From NCBI RefSeq assembly GCF_042186555.1, contig NC_133328.1, positions 59,939,431-60,003,430 of the forward strand: a DNA stretch of 64,000 bases, in the 5' to 3' direction. The position numbers and the translations under genes are program-made. This DNA comes from Aquarana catesbeiana. Lineage: Eukaryota; Chordata; Amphibia; Anura; Ranidae. The notes under the pieces are model-generated. The model was not told the origin of the DNA, searched no databases, and saw only the letters and a list, made by a program, of their open reading frames with translations. Numbering within the stretch: position 1 is the first letter of the stretch; each line of letters begins with the position of its first letter. Below are positions 37,268 to 47,258 of this stretch, piece after piece.

Positions 37268-40200
37268 ATGGCACCACTGAATATACTTTCCCTGAATGTT
37301 CAGGGAATAAATGTCCCTCAAAAAAGGACCAAAGCCTTCCGTACTTTCCATAACAAGAAGGCTCACATAGTATGCCTCCAAGAAACACACTTCACCAAAG
37401 ATTCTACTCCAAAATATATTTCTCCTTTTTATCAACAAATTTACACGGCTTCTGCCTGTACCAAGCAAAGGGGAACTCTAATTGCATTTCACCGATCCAC
37501 ACCATTCACCTTATCATCAGAAATTAAAGACCCAGAAGGTAGATACCTGATACTCATGGGTTATATAATGGATACAGCAATCACGGTGATTTCCTACTAC
37601 GCTCCTAACAAACAACCTACACCATTCCTCTCACATATATTACAAGTGATTAATACACACAAAATAGGAACAGTGATAATGTGTGGGGATTCGAACCAGG
37701 TCCTCCTCCCATTTCTAGATAAATCACCTTTTACACCATCCAAAATAACCTCTAGATTACCTTTTTCTCAACTTCTTTCCAAATACAATCTGGTAGATTC
37801 ATGGAGAGAAAGTAACCCAATGAAAAAGAAATTCACTTATTTCTCGCACCCTCATCAAACCTTCACCAGAATAGATCATATTTTCCTAACAATAGGAATG
37901 ATACCAGAAATTATTGCATCAGATAAAATTCCGATTCCGTGGTCTGACCATAATGCAGTATACACTACTATAGCCTCAGCCATACCAAAAGCGCATGACC
38001 CAACGTGGTACTTACCGGACATAATGCTCAAACACCCACTACATCAGATGGCCATTGAACAAGCTTTAAAGGAATACATATCAATTAATAATGCAACAGA
38101 CATCTCCCCAATAACACTGTGGGAAGCTCATAAGCCTGTCTTGCGTGGTACAATACAAAGACAAATGGCACTATTTAAACGGGAACGCAAAAATCTAGCA
38201 AAAAAACTAGAACTCAATTTTAATGCAGCCTACATATCATTTCAAGATAATCCATCTCAGAGTACAAAATCTCATCTGGAAAAATCTAGATTGGAATACG
38301 ATCTATTTCTCACTGAGTCAGTTGATAAATCCCTCAAACGCTCCAAACACAATTTCTACATGAATACAAACAAACCAGGTACATATTTGGCTCGGGCATT
38401 AAATTCAACTAACAAATCTTTCAAACCAATACGTTTTAAATGATCAAAAAATGTTTACACTTGTAATCCAGTTAAAATAGTCCATAAATTTCACTCACAT
38501 CTCGCAACTTTATACAAGACAAACAATGAATTTAATCCTACAGAGGCTGAATCCTTCTTCTCAAAAATAACCTTACCTGAGTTATCTCAGAATCAAAAAA
38601 GCAGTTTGGATGAGCCTATAACTATAGATGAAGTTGCTAACGCCATAAAAGACCTAAAACTTAACAAAAGACCAGGCCCAGACGGCTACTCGGCTTTATA
38701 CTATAAAACATTCTCAGAAATACTCTCTCCCATTCTCACTGAAACTTTTAACAAACTTCTAGATGGACATTCTTTTCGGCAAGAAACGCTAATGGCAATT
38801 GTTTGTATGATCCCAAAACCCCTTTCTGATGATACTTCCTGTGTGAATTATCGGCCTATCTCTCTGTTAAACCTAGATATTAAATTATTAGCAAAAATAA
38901 TAGCAAAACGTCTCAATAGCATTATAGGAAAATTAATACATAGAGATCAAGTAGGCTTCATGCCAAATAGACAGGCAGGCGATAATATACGCAGGGCAGT
39001 GTTATTGGCACATATTGCTAAAAAACAGAAAATCCCTTTATGTTTTCTATCTCTCGATATTAAGAGGGCATTTGACACAGTATCCTGGCAATATATGCAA
39101 TATTCATTACAAAAATGGGGTTTTGGACCCCACTTTTTAACATGGATCAAAGCATTATATAATAAACCCAAAGCCTATATAAAATATGCTGGATACAAAT
39201 CTGAAGCCTTTAATATCGAAAGAGGTACCCGACAGGGTTGCCCATTATCTCCCTTATTATTTGCCCTTATACTCGAACCCATGGCCCAATACATCAGAAC
39301 AAACCAAACTATAACTGGCATTGAAGTAGGAGGTATTACACACAAATTATGTATATTTGCAGACGATATATTACTTTTTCTATCATCACCACAGGTCTCT
39401 GGTCCTAACTTAATACCAGCTCTTGATGGATTTGCAGCCCTATCCGGCCTTATGATTAATCCTAAGAAATGCCTAGTGCTTAATATTTCACTCACAAACA
39501 TGGAATTGATCCCGGCTAGGGCTGCACTCCCATTCACATGGGCAGAAAAATCAATCCCATATCTTGGAATTCATTTAACAGCATCTCATTCTGACTTATT
39601 CTCAACCAATTATCCTCCTGTATTAAGACAGATCACAAATCTAATAAAACAATGGTCGCAACTTCCTTTATCCTGGATGGGGAAGATTAATGCAATCAAA
39701 ATGACTATTCTACCCAAATTGCTTTATCTATTCAGAGTCCTCCCTATTCCAATTCCTTCCTATTTTTTGAGAATAGTACAAAAAAGAGCAACTTCGTTTA
39801 TATGGGGCTCTTCTAAACCACGTATACCTATACACACACTACATCTTCCCAAAAATAAAGGAGGCCTGGGATACCCTAATTTTACTAACTACTACAGAGC
39901 AGCACATTTGGCCAGTCTGTCCAAATACCATGCAAAACAGGAAATCCCATTATGGGTATTTATAGAGGCTTCAGAAAATGATCCTCTATTAATATCAAAT
40001 TTATTATGGCTTGATCCTAAAGACCGCTTTAAAATTCATAATCTCATAACCAAACACTTCTTATCTCTCTGGGATAAACTAAAAACCAAATATCAGTTAC
40101 AATCTCCACACAATCCTCTCCTTTCTTTTATCAGAAATCCGGCCTTTTATCCGGCATGGATCTACCCAAATTCTTTTAAAGCTTGGACAACATCAGGCAT

Positions 40201-41059
40201 TCAGACACTAAATGACTTCATAGCATCTAAATCATTCCTTTCATTCCCATCGCTTAGAGAAAAATATGATCTACCAAACTCTGAGATATTTAGATATCTC
40301 CAAATCAAAAATTTCTATACACCATTCCTAAAGGTGGATACACCATTATCCCAATTATCCATTTTTGAATCAATCTGTACAAAAGATCCATTTGCTAAAG
40401 GTACAATTTCATCACTTTATAATCAATTATATGGAGTAGCAAATCTTAATAGACCCTCTTACGTTCAGAGGTGGGAGGAGGACCTGGGACGAACTTTAGA
40501 AGACACGGACTGGTCTAACATATGGCTCACATCTAAGTCATCTTCACCCAACATCTTAGCACTGGAGACAAATTATAAAGTCCTAACTCGCTGGTACCTT
40601 GTACCCGCTAGAGTGGCAAAATATTCACCTAATACCTCAGCTCTTTGTTTTCGAGGATGCCCAGAAATAGGCACATATTTACACATATGGTGGACGTGCC
40701 CAGTAATCCAAACCTTCTGGAAGGAAGTCTTCATGATTGCATCTAAAATATTTAAAAAAATAATACAACCAGATCCATATTTAACTTTACTTAATCTAAA
40801 ACCGGAATGGTTAACACTCTCTCAATTCAAACTAATGATCCAACTAATAACAGCTGCAAAACAAACAGTGGCCAAGGCATGGAAATCTCCTACATTGGTA
40901 CTAGCAGAAACAATTCACAGAATGAATAATACAATGTCCCATGCTAAGATGGTAGCCATCGATCAAAATCAAATTCCAAAATTTGAAAAACTTTGGCATC
41001 CTTGGATAAAACAACAGTTCCTGTCAAACTTCAATGACTCTGTCCTGTTGCCATGGTAA
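37268..41059 (+). pseudogene. L1 ORF2p (endonuclease-reverse transcriptase), one nonsense codon
   Basis: 1,263 codons in one frame, broken only by TGA at 38441-38443 (codon 392), between the endonuclease and reverse transcriptase domains. The APE-type endonuclease shows LSLNVQGIN, CLQETHF, CGDSNQV, TRIDHIF and SDHNAVY, so the catalytic E, D, N, D and H are kept. RT motifs: MIPKPLSDDTSCVNYRPISLL, motif A SLDIKRAFDTV (Asp 597), RQGCPLSPLLF, and FADD (about 697-700). The C-terminus has a CX3CX7HX4C knuckle (nt 40646-40699). A single substitution explains the stop. Family length is about 1,275 aa. Confidence 0.93.
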
Positions 41060-41288
41060 CAGATTAAATGACTTACAGAGACACCCATTCTAAGGCTTCA
41101 AAGAGAACTAAAAAGAATAATAAACTGACGAGCGGGACAACCTTGTGGACCATACCTCTACCTTTCAACCCTTTTTCTTCTTTCTCTTTGCTTTTCTCCA
41201 CCTTACGATTAAAGCTCATTATCAGAATTTATTTGACCTATATACACTCTACTTGTAAACAATATGTATAGTAGGTATAAATCATTTA

Positions 41289-42374
41289 ACCACTTAAGGA
41301 CTAGCCTCGTTTTGGATTTTAGGTGTTTACATGTTTAAAACAGGTTTTTCTGCTAGAAAATTACTTAGAACCCCCAAACATTATATATGGTTTTTCTTCT
41401 AACACCCTAGAGAATACAATGGCGGTCATTGCAATACTTTTTTTTGCACCGTATTTGCGCAGCGGTCTTATAAGCGCACTTTTTTTGGAAAAAATTCACT
41501 TTTTTGAATAAAAAAATAAAACAACAGTAAAGTTATCCCAATTTTTTTTATATTGTGAAATATAATGTTACGCCAAGTAAATTGATACCCAACATGTCAT
41601 GCTTGAAAATTGCGCCCGCTCGTGGAATGGCGTCAAACTTTTACCCTCAAAAATCTCCATAGGCGACGTTTAAAAAATTCTACAGGTTGCATATTTTGCG
41701 CTACAGAGGAGGTCTAGGGCTAGAATTATTGCTCTCGCTCTACCGGTCGCTGTGATACCTCACATGTGTGGTTTGACCACCGTTTTCATATGCGGGCGCT
41801 ACTCGCGTATGCGTTCGCTTGTGCGCGCGAGCTCGTCGGGACAGGGGGGTTTTAAAAATTTTTTTTTTTATTTTTATTATTTATTTTAAAATATTTTATT
41901 TATTTTTACACTGTTTAAAAAAAAATAAAAAATTGTGTCACTTTTATTCCTATTACAAGGAATGTAAACATCCCTTGTAATAGAAAAAAGCATGGCAGGA
42001 CCTCTTAAATATGAGATCTGGGGTGACGTTTTGACGTCGCTTCCGCCCAGCAGTATCTTGGAGACGAGTGAGCGCCATCTTGGCCTCACTTGTCTCCTGA
42101 CACACAACGGAGGAGGACGCGATCGCCTCCGCCGCTACCGACGGCTCCGGTAAGCGGCGGAGGGCACCGGATCGCGGCGGGAGGGGGGGGGCCCTCTCCC
42201 GCCACCGATAAAAGTGATCTCGCGGCGAATCCGCCGCAGGGACCACTTTTATCTGAAAGCCGGCCGCCGCACGAAAACGGGGATACCGGGGTTATGGCAG
42301 CTAGCTGCTGCCATAACAACGATATCCCCGTTCAAACTTAGGACGTATATATACGTGCGGCGGTCGGGAAGTGG
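41289..42374. mobile_element. TTAA-flanked element inside the L1 3' UTR
   Basis: Starts CCACTTAAGGACTAGCC after TTAA 41285-41288 and ends CGGGAAGTGG before TTAA 42375-42378. Perfect TTAA duplications. 1,086 bp, no transposase, GC-rich right part (42100-42370). The subfamily differs from the 28829 type. It is younger than the L1 it sits in. Confidence 0.9.
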
Positions 42375-42874
42375 TTAAATACCTACAAAAGTAACTAAGG
42401 AAATGATATATATCTTTAATTTAGGTTTACGTGAACCCAATGTTTAATATTTGAAATTTCATGATATTTACCTATATAAACCCTACTGTAAAACAATGAG
42501 CTTACTTTATAGATCCTTGTAAACTTACTTTATGTATCTTTATAACATTGTATACTCAATAAACTTCTTTTGACAAGGAAAAAAAGCCCTGATCCTTCAT
42601 AAATTTTGTATACTAGAGCTGCACGATTAATCATTAAAAAAATCGTGATCTTGATTCAAGCCGCCCCCCCATGATCTCTATGCAGAATTTCCTGATTTAT
42701 TCATGTAAAAAGTGTAGAGAGTTTTCTGCTCACTCAGCTGTCAAAAGAAAAAAAACGGGCAGCCTGCCAAGTTTTTCACAACATTGTCCTCGCTGGTAGA
42801 TCACTATAAACAATGTAACTTTTTGTTCTTAGATGAAAAGAATGAACTTCAGTCTGTAAATGAGGGAAGTTTAA

Positions 42875-43165
42875 CCACTTAGACTAAACCCTTTTCTGAC
42901 ACTTGTTTCTTACAAAGTTAAAATCAGTATTTTTTTGCTAGAAAAATACATGGAATCCCCAAACATTAAATATATATATTTTTTTTAGCAGAGACCCTAG
43001 GGAATAAAATGGCAATTGTTGCAATATTTTATGTCACACTGTATTTGCACAGCAGTCTTTCAAACACAATTTTTTGGGGAAAAAATACACTTCAATGAAT
43101 TAAAAAAAAAAACTAAACAGTAAAGTTAGCCCAATTTTTTGTATAATGTGAAAGATGTTACGCCG
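42875..43165. mobile_element. Truncated relative of the L1-nested TTAA element
   Basis: TTAA (42871-42874) then CCACTTAGACTAAACC, followed by words shared with 41289-41600 (tttctgctag/ttttgctagaaaa, ccccaaacattaaatata, ggaataaaatggcaattgttgcaat). The right part is lost where a Tc1 remnant begins. Confidence 0.7.
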
Positions 43166-43169
43166 AGAG

Positions 43170-43830
43170 AACCGTGATCTTTATTCTAAGCAAAAAAATG
43201 GGCCCACCCTTTGCAGCTATGCCAGCTTCAACTCTTCTGGGAAGGCTGTCCACAAGGTTTAGCAGTGTGTCTATGGGAATGTTTGACCATTCTTCCAGAA
43301 GCGCATTTGTGAGGTCAGGCACTGATGTGGACGAGAAGGCCTGTCCTGCAGTCTCCGCTCTAATTTATTCCAAAGGTGTTCTATGGGGTTGAGGCCAGTC
43401 AAGTTCCTCCACTCCAAACTCGCTCATCCATGTCCTTATAGACCTTGCTTTGTGGACTGGTGCGCAGTCATGTTGGAACAAGAAGGGGCCATCCCCAAAT
43501 TGTTTCCACAAAGTTCTAAATTGTCCAAAATGTCTTGGTATGTTGACGCCTTAAGAGTTCCCTTCACTGGAACTAAAGGGCCAAGCCCAACCCCTGCAAA
43601 ACAACCCCACACCATAATCCCCCCTCCACCAAATGATTTGGACCAGTGCACAAAGCAAGGCATTACAACTGTGGGCACCTGGCTGTGACAGCTTGTGGCA
43701 TGTGTGACCCGCGCTGCGCTTCCAAAATGGTCATGTAATCTTTTAGGACCTGTGACGTGTCCCAGAAGATTGCAAGGAGGGAGGGGAAGAAGAGAATTTC
43801 CGCTCAGATGACATGCCCAATGTGGCATAG
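43170..43830 (-). pseudogene. Tc1-like transposase fragment, third family
   Basis: The minus strand gives FGGGGIMVWGCFAGVGLGPLVPVKGTLKAS (43436-43828 region). In shifted frames toward 43180 come remnants of the C-terminal region with a 'WSGGT' block and the 'HKCASGRMVKHS' stretch. No inverted repeats are visible. Heavily decayed. Confidence 0.7.
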
Positions 43831-43851
43831 GAGGGATGGAGGAGTGCTTAA

Positions 43852-43884
43852 AGCGGAACTTCCCCTTTTGGGTGGAGCTCCACT
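43852..43884. mobile_element. Minimal TTAA MITE derivative (33 bp)
   Basis: Between TTAA 43848-43851 and TTAA 43885-43888: AGCGGAACTTCC...GGAGCTCCACT. These are just the two ends of the element family seen at 46527-46990, with the whole interior missing. Confidence 0.65.
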
Positions 43885-43888
43885 TTAA

Positions 43889-44172
43889 CTAAACTAAAAA
43901 TGCACCTTTGCAACAGTTTTCCTATACCTTCGATCAATCTTTGATCTTTATACCTTACAGAGCAACAGTCACCAAAACATGGTCTGTAATGTTCTGCTTG
44001 CCAGAGCTCACTCTCCCTATTAAGACTGATGGCAGCTATGGTCTTGGGCAGGGCTACAAGTCTTGTAACTGCCCTAATCAGCAATGATGTAATTATGCCT
44101 CTGCTCTCAGTGGTGGGAGGACGTGGGATGCTGATACTCCTGGTCTGATCCATTCATCCATGTTTGTAGGAC
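43889..44172. other. Short gene-free stretch
   Basis: Nothing recognised. Confidence 0.4.
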
Positions 44173-44594
44173 TAATGCCCCGTACACAGATCAGATTTTC
44201 CGACAACAAATGTTGGATGTGAGCTTGTTGGCTGAAAGTCCAACTGTGTGTATAGTCCATTGAACATTTGTTGCCAGACTTTCCGCCGACAAATGTTGGC
44301 AAACAAGTTCTTAAATTTACCGCCAACAAAACTTTGTTGTCGGAATTTCCGATCGTGTGTACACAAGTCCGACGCACAAAAGTTCACGCATGCTGGAATC
44401 AAGCAGAAGGAGCCGCACTGGCTATTAAACTTCCTTTTTCTCAGCTTGTTGTATGTCACCACGTTCCCACGTTCATAATTGTTGGCCAACATTTGTGTGA
44501 CCGTGTGTATGCAAGACAAGTTGGAGCCAACAACCTTCAAACAAAATTCCACTGTTTTGTTGTCAGAAAGTCCGATCGTGTGTACGGGGCATTA
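44173..44594. mobile_element. MITE with 'taatgccccgtacaca' ends
   Basis: The left 'taatgccccgtacacagatc' is complementary to the right 'gatcgtgtgtacggggcatta'. Interior with repeated 'ccgacaacaaa/tttgttgtcgg' words in both directions. It abuts the next Tc1 element, sharing TA at 44593-44594. Confidence 0.8.
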
Positions 44595-45981
44595 CAGTGC
44601 CTCGAAAAAGTATTCATACCCCTTGACATTTTGTCTCATTACAACCAAAAATGTAAATGTATTTAATGTAATAGGCCAACACAAAGTGGCACATAATTGT
44701 GAAGTGAAAGGAAAATGAAAATTGTTTTTCAAAATTTTTTACAAATAAAATGTGAAAAGTGTGACGTGCATTTGTATTCAGCCTCCCCAGTCACTACTTT
44801 TTAGAACCACCTTTCACTGCAATTTCAGCTGCAAGTCTTTTGGGGGATGTCTCCACCAGCTTTGCACATCTAGAAAGTAATTTTTTTGCCCATTCTTCTT
44901 TGCAAAATAGCTCAAGCTCTTTCAGATTGGATAGAGAGCATTTTTTCAAGTTTCAAGTTTTTTAAGTCTTGCCACACATTTTCAGTTGGATTTAAGTCTA
45001 AACTTTGACTGGCCATTCTAACACATTAATATGCTTTGATCTAAACCATTCCATTGTAGCTCTGGCTGCATTTTTAGGATTGATGACCTGCTGGAAGGTG
45101 AACCTCCGCCCCAGTCTTAGTCTTTTGCAGACTCTAACAGGATTTCTTCTAAGATTGCTTTGTGTTTGGCTTCATCAATCTACCCATCAACTCTGACCAC
45201 AACATGATACTGCCACCACCATGTTTTACAGTGGGGATGGTGTTTTCAGGGTGATGTGCTGTGTTAATTTTCCACCACACATTGAACTTTTTGGCCTAAA
45301 AGCAAAACACTATTTTGGTCTCATCTGACCAGAGCACCTTCTTCCACATGTTTGCTGTGTCCCCTACATGGCTTCTCGCAAACTGCAAATGGGACTTCTT
45401 ATGGCTTTCTTTTACCAATGGCTTTCTTCTTGCCACTCTTCAATAAAGGGCAGATTTGTGGAGTGCACAACTAATAGTTGTCCTGTGGACAGATTCTCCC
45501 ACCTGAGCTGTGGATCTCTGCAGCTTCTAGAGAGTTACCATGGGCCTCTTGGCTGCTTCTCTGATTAATGTTCTCCTTGCCTGGCCTTTCAGTTTAGGTG
45601 GACGGCCATGTCTTGGTAGGTTTGCAGTTGTGCCATACTCTTTCCATTTTTGGATGATGGATTGAACAGAGCTCCGTGAGATATTCAAAGCTTGGGATAT
45701 TTTTTTTTTTTATAACTTAACCCTACTTTAAACTTCTCCACAACTTTATCCCTGACCTGGTGTGTTCCTTGGCCTTCTTAAGGCAATCAGTTCCACTAGA
45801 TTTTAGTTAAGGGTATCAGAATAAAGTTGGCCGAACACAAATTAACGCCACGCTTTTCAGATAATTGTTTGTAAAAAATGTTGAAAACCATTTTATCATT
45901 TTTCTTCCACTTCACAATTATGTGCCACTTTGTCAAAATGTGGAAAATTTCATGGCATATGAATACTTTTTCAAGGCACTG
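44595..45981 (-). mobile_element. Tc1-like DNA transposon, second copy of the 7451 family
   Basis: CAGTGCCTCGAAAAAGTATTC at the left and GAATACTTTTTCAAGGCACTG at the right (to 45981), with TA at 44593-44594 and 45982-45983. 1,387 bp, about 190 bp shorter than the 7451-9029 copy, the loss being near the right end (after about 45770). Confidence 0.9.
44800..45780 (-). pseudogene. Tc1-family transposase, decayed
   Basis: The same order of blocks as at 7650-8655 can be followed on the minus strand, but with stops and frameshifts in every block. Non-functional. Confidence 0.8.
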
Positions 45982-45983
45982 TA

Positions 45984-46522
45984 ATTGACAGGGCAAGCAA
46001 ATGCTCTCCCGAGCTCAGAATTGTTCGACTATGCATGCATGTAGTAAACAAAATGCACTGTACCTACAATCCACCCACATCCATCACTAATGTCTCAGTG
46101 CATTATGGGACATGAAGTTCAATGGAGCATGTCAACTGGCCAAAGGATTTGATGTCAGGCACTTCAATAATCCTTTTTTTTTTTAAAACCGCCAGATATA
46201 CCTCCCCTATGAGAGTAAAGATGGCCTCACAGTATTTTAAAAGTCAGATTTTATTATAGTTCTGTAAGATACAGGGAAAAACGCTTTTTTGATTTAGGGG
46301 TAGAGAAGTTTAGGAGAAAATGAAAGAGCATCCTAGAGGTCAGCTTTAAATGTTCTTTTTTTTTTTTTTTTTTTTTTCTTTCCTTTTCTTATTTTATAAT
46401 TATTTATTACATTTAACACGCTGTATAAGATGTTTATATTCTTATTATATGTATTCAAGTACATATCCTTTATTGTATTAATTATTTTATTCTGTATTTA
46501 TTCTAAAACCTAATTATATTTT
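45984..46522. other. Gene-free stretch with T-run
   Basis: A T-tract at 46357-46378 and otherwise AT-rich sequence. Nothing recognised. Confidence 0.45.
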
Positions 46523-46526
46523 TTAA

Positions 46527-46990
46527 AGCGGAGTTCCACCCTAAAGTGGAACTTCCACTCATCGGATGCCTCCCCCCCTCCGGTGTCACAATTGGCACCT
46601 TTCAGGGGGGAGGGGGGTGCAGATACCTGTATAATACATCTGCACCAACTTCCGGGAATAGCTAGCCGCAGCTAGCCGCAAAACCCCCGCCTACCCCCGT
46701 TGTGTTGTGGGAAATACACAGTTCCCACAACACAATGGGGACCTGTGTAGACGCACAGCGCGACTCGCGCATGCGCAGTAGGGAACCGGGCAGTGAAGCC
46801 GCAACGCTTCACTTCCTGATTCCCTCAGTGAGAATGGCAGCGGCAGCACCCGAGGATCGAGGGACGGTTCGGCCTCGGGTGCCGACATCGCTGGACCCCG
46901 GGACAGATAGGTGCCCTTATTTTAAAAGTCAGCAGCTGCAGTATTTGCAGCTGCTGACATCTAAAAAAAATTTTTTCACGAAACTCCACT
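46527..46990. mobile_element. TTAA-flanked MITE (AGCGGAGTT ends)
   Basis: AGCGGAGTTCCACCC after TTAA 46523-46526 and GAAACTCCACT before TTAA 46991-46994. 464 bp, GC-rich core. An inner inverted pair 'cagcagctgcagtatttgcag' lies near 46930. It ends 250 bp before the THNSL1 coding exon. Confidence 0.85.
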
Positions 46991-47238
46991 TTAAATAACC
47001 ATACATACAGCTTCTGACAGAGAGGTTGCAACATGAGTCTCTAGTAAAAAATTGAAAGGAGAATTGGTTGCAATATCAATGCAATGACAATAATCTTTTT
47101 TTGTATTTCATATAAATGTATCTTAATATTTTCTTGCCACAAGTATGTTATTGTATATTTTTACTTGCCATTTAAATTGTATCTTCAAACTGTACATTAC
47201 CATGTGCCTAATTAATTTTTCTTTTTAAATGTGTTAAC

Positions 47239-47240
47239 AG
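47239..47240 (+). other. THNSL1: Splice acceptor of the THNSL1 coding exon
   Basis: A pyrimidine-rich tract (tttttctttttaaatgtgtt) leads to aacAG|ATTTC, 18 bp before the ATG. THNSL1 in other vertebrates also has its whole CDS in one exon after non-coding 5' exons, which are not identified here. Confidence 0.7.
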
Positions 47241-47258
47241 ATTTCACATCAAGTTAAC

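Larger units (their letters stand above)
35104..42577 (+). mobile_element. Full-length L1 LINE, nearly intact
   Basis: 7,474 bp flanked by a perfect 15-bp target duplication 'gaaaaaaagccctga' (35089-35103 and 42578-42592), which is A-rich as expected for an L1 endonuclease site. Order: short GC-rich 5' UTR, ORF1 (35260-36321), 946-bp inter-ORF region, ORF2 (37268-41059), long 3' UTR. A 1.1-kb TTAA element sits in the 3' UTR. The perfect duplication and near-intact ORFs indicate a recent insertion. Confidence 0.93.

Noticed and set aside
42090..42341. GC-rich block with open frames, possible CpG island or promoter
   Set aside because: It lies within the TTAA element nested in L1 (41289-42374), so its composition belongs to the repeat.
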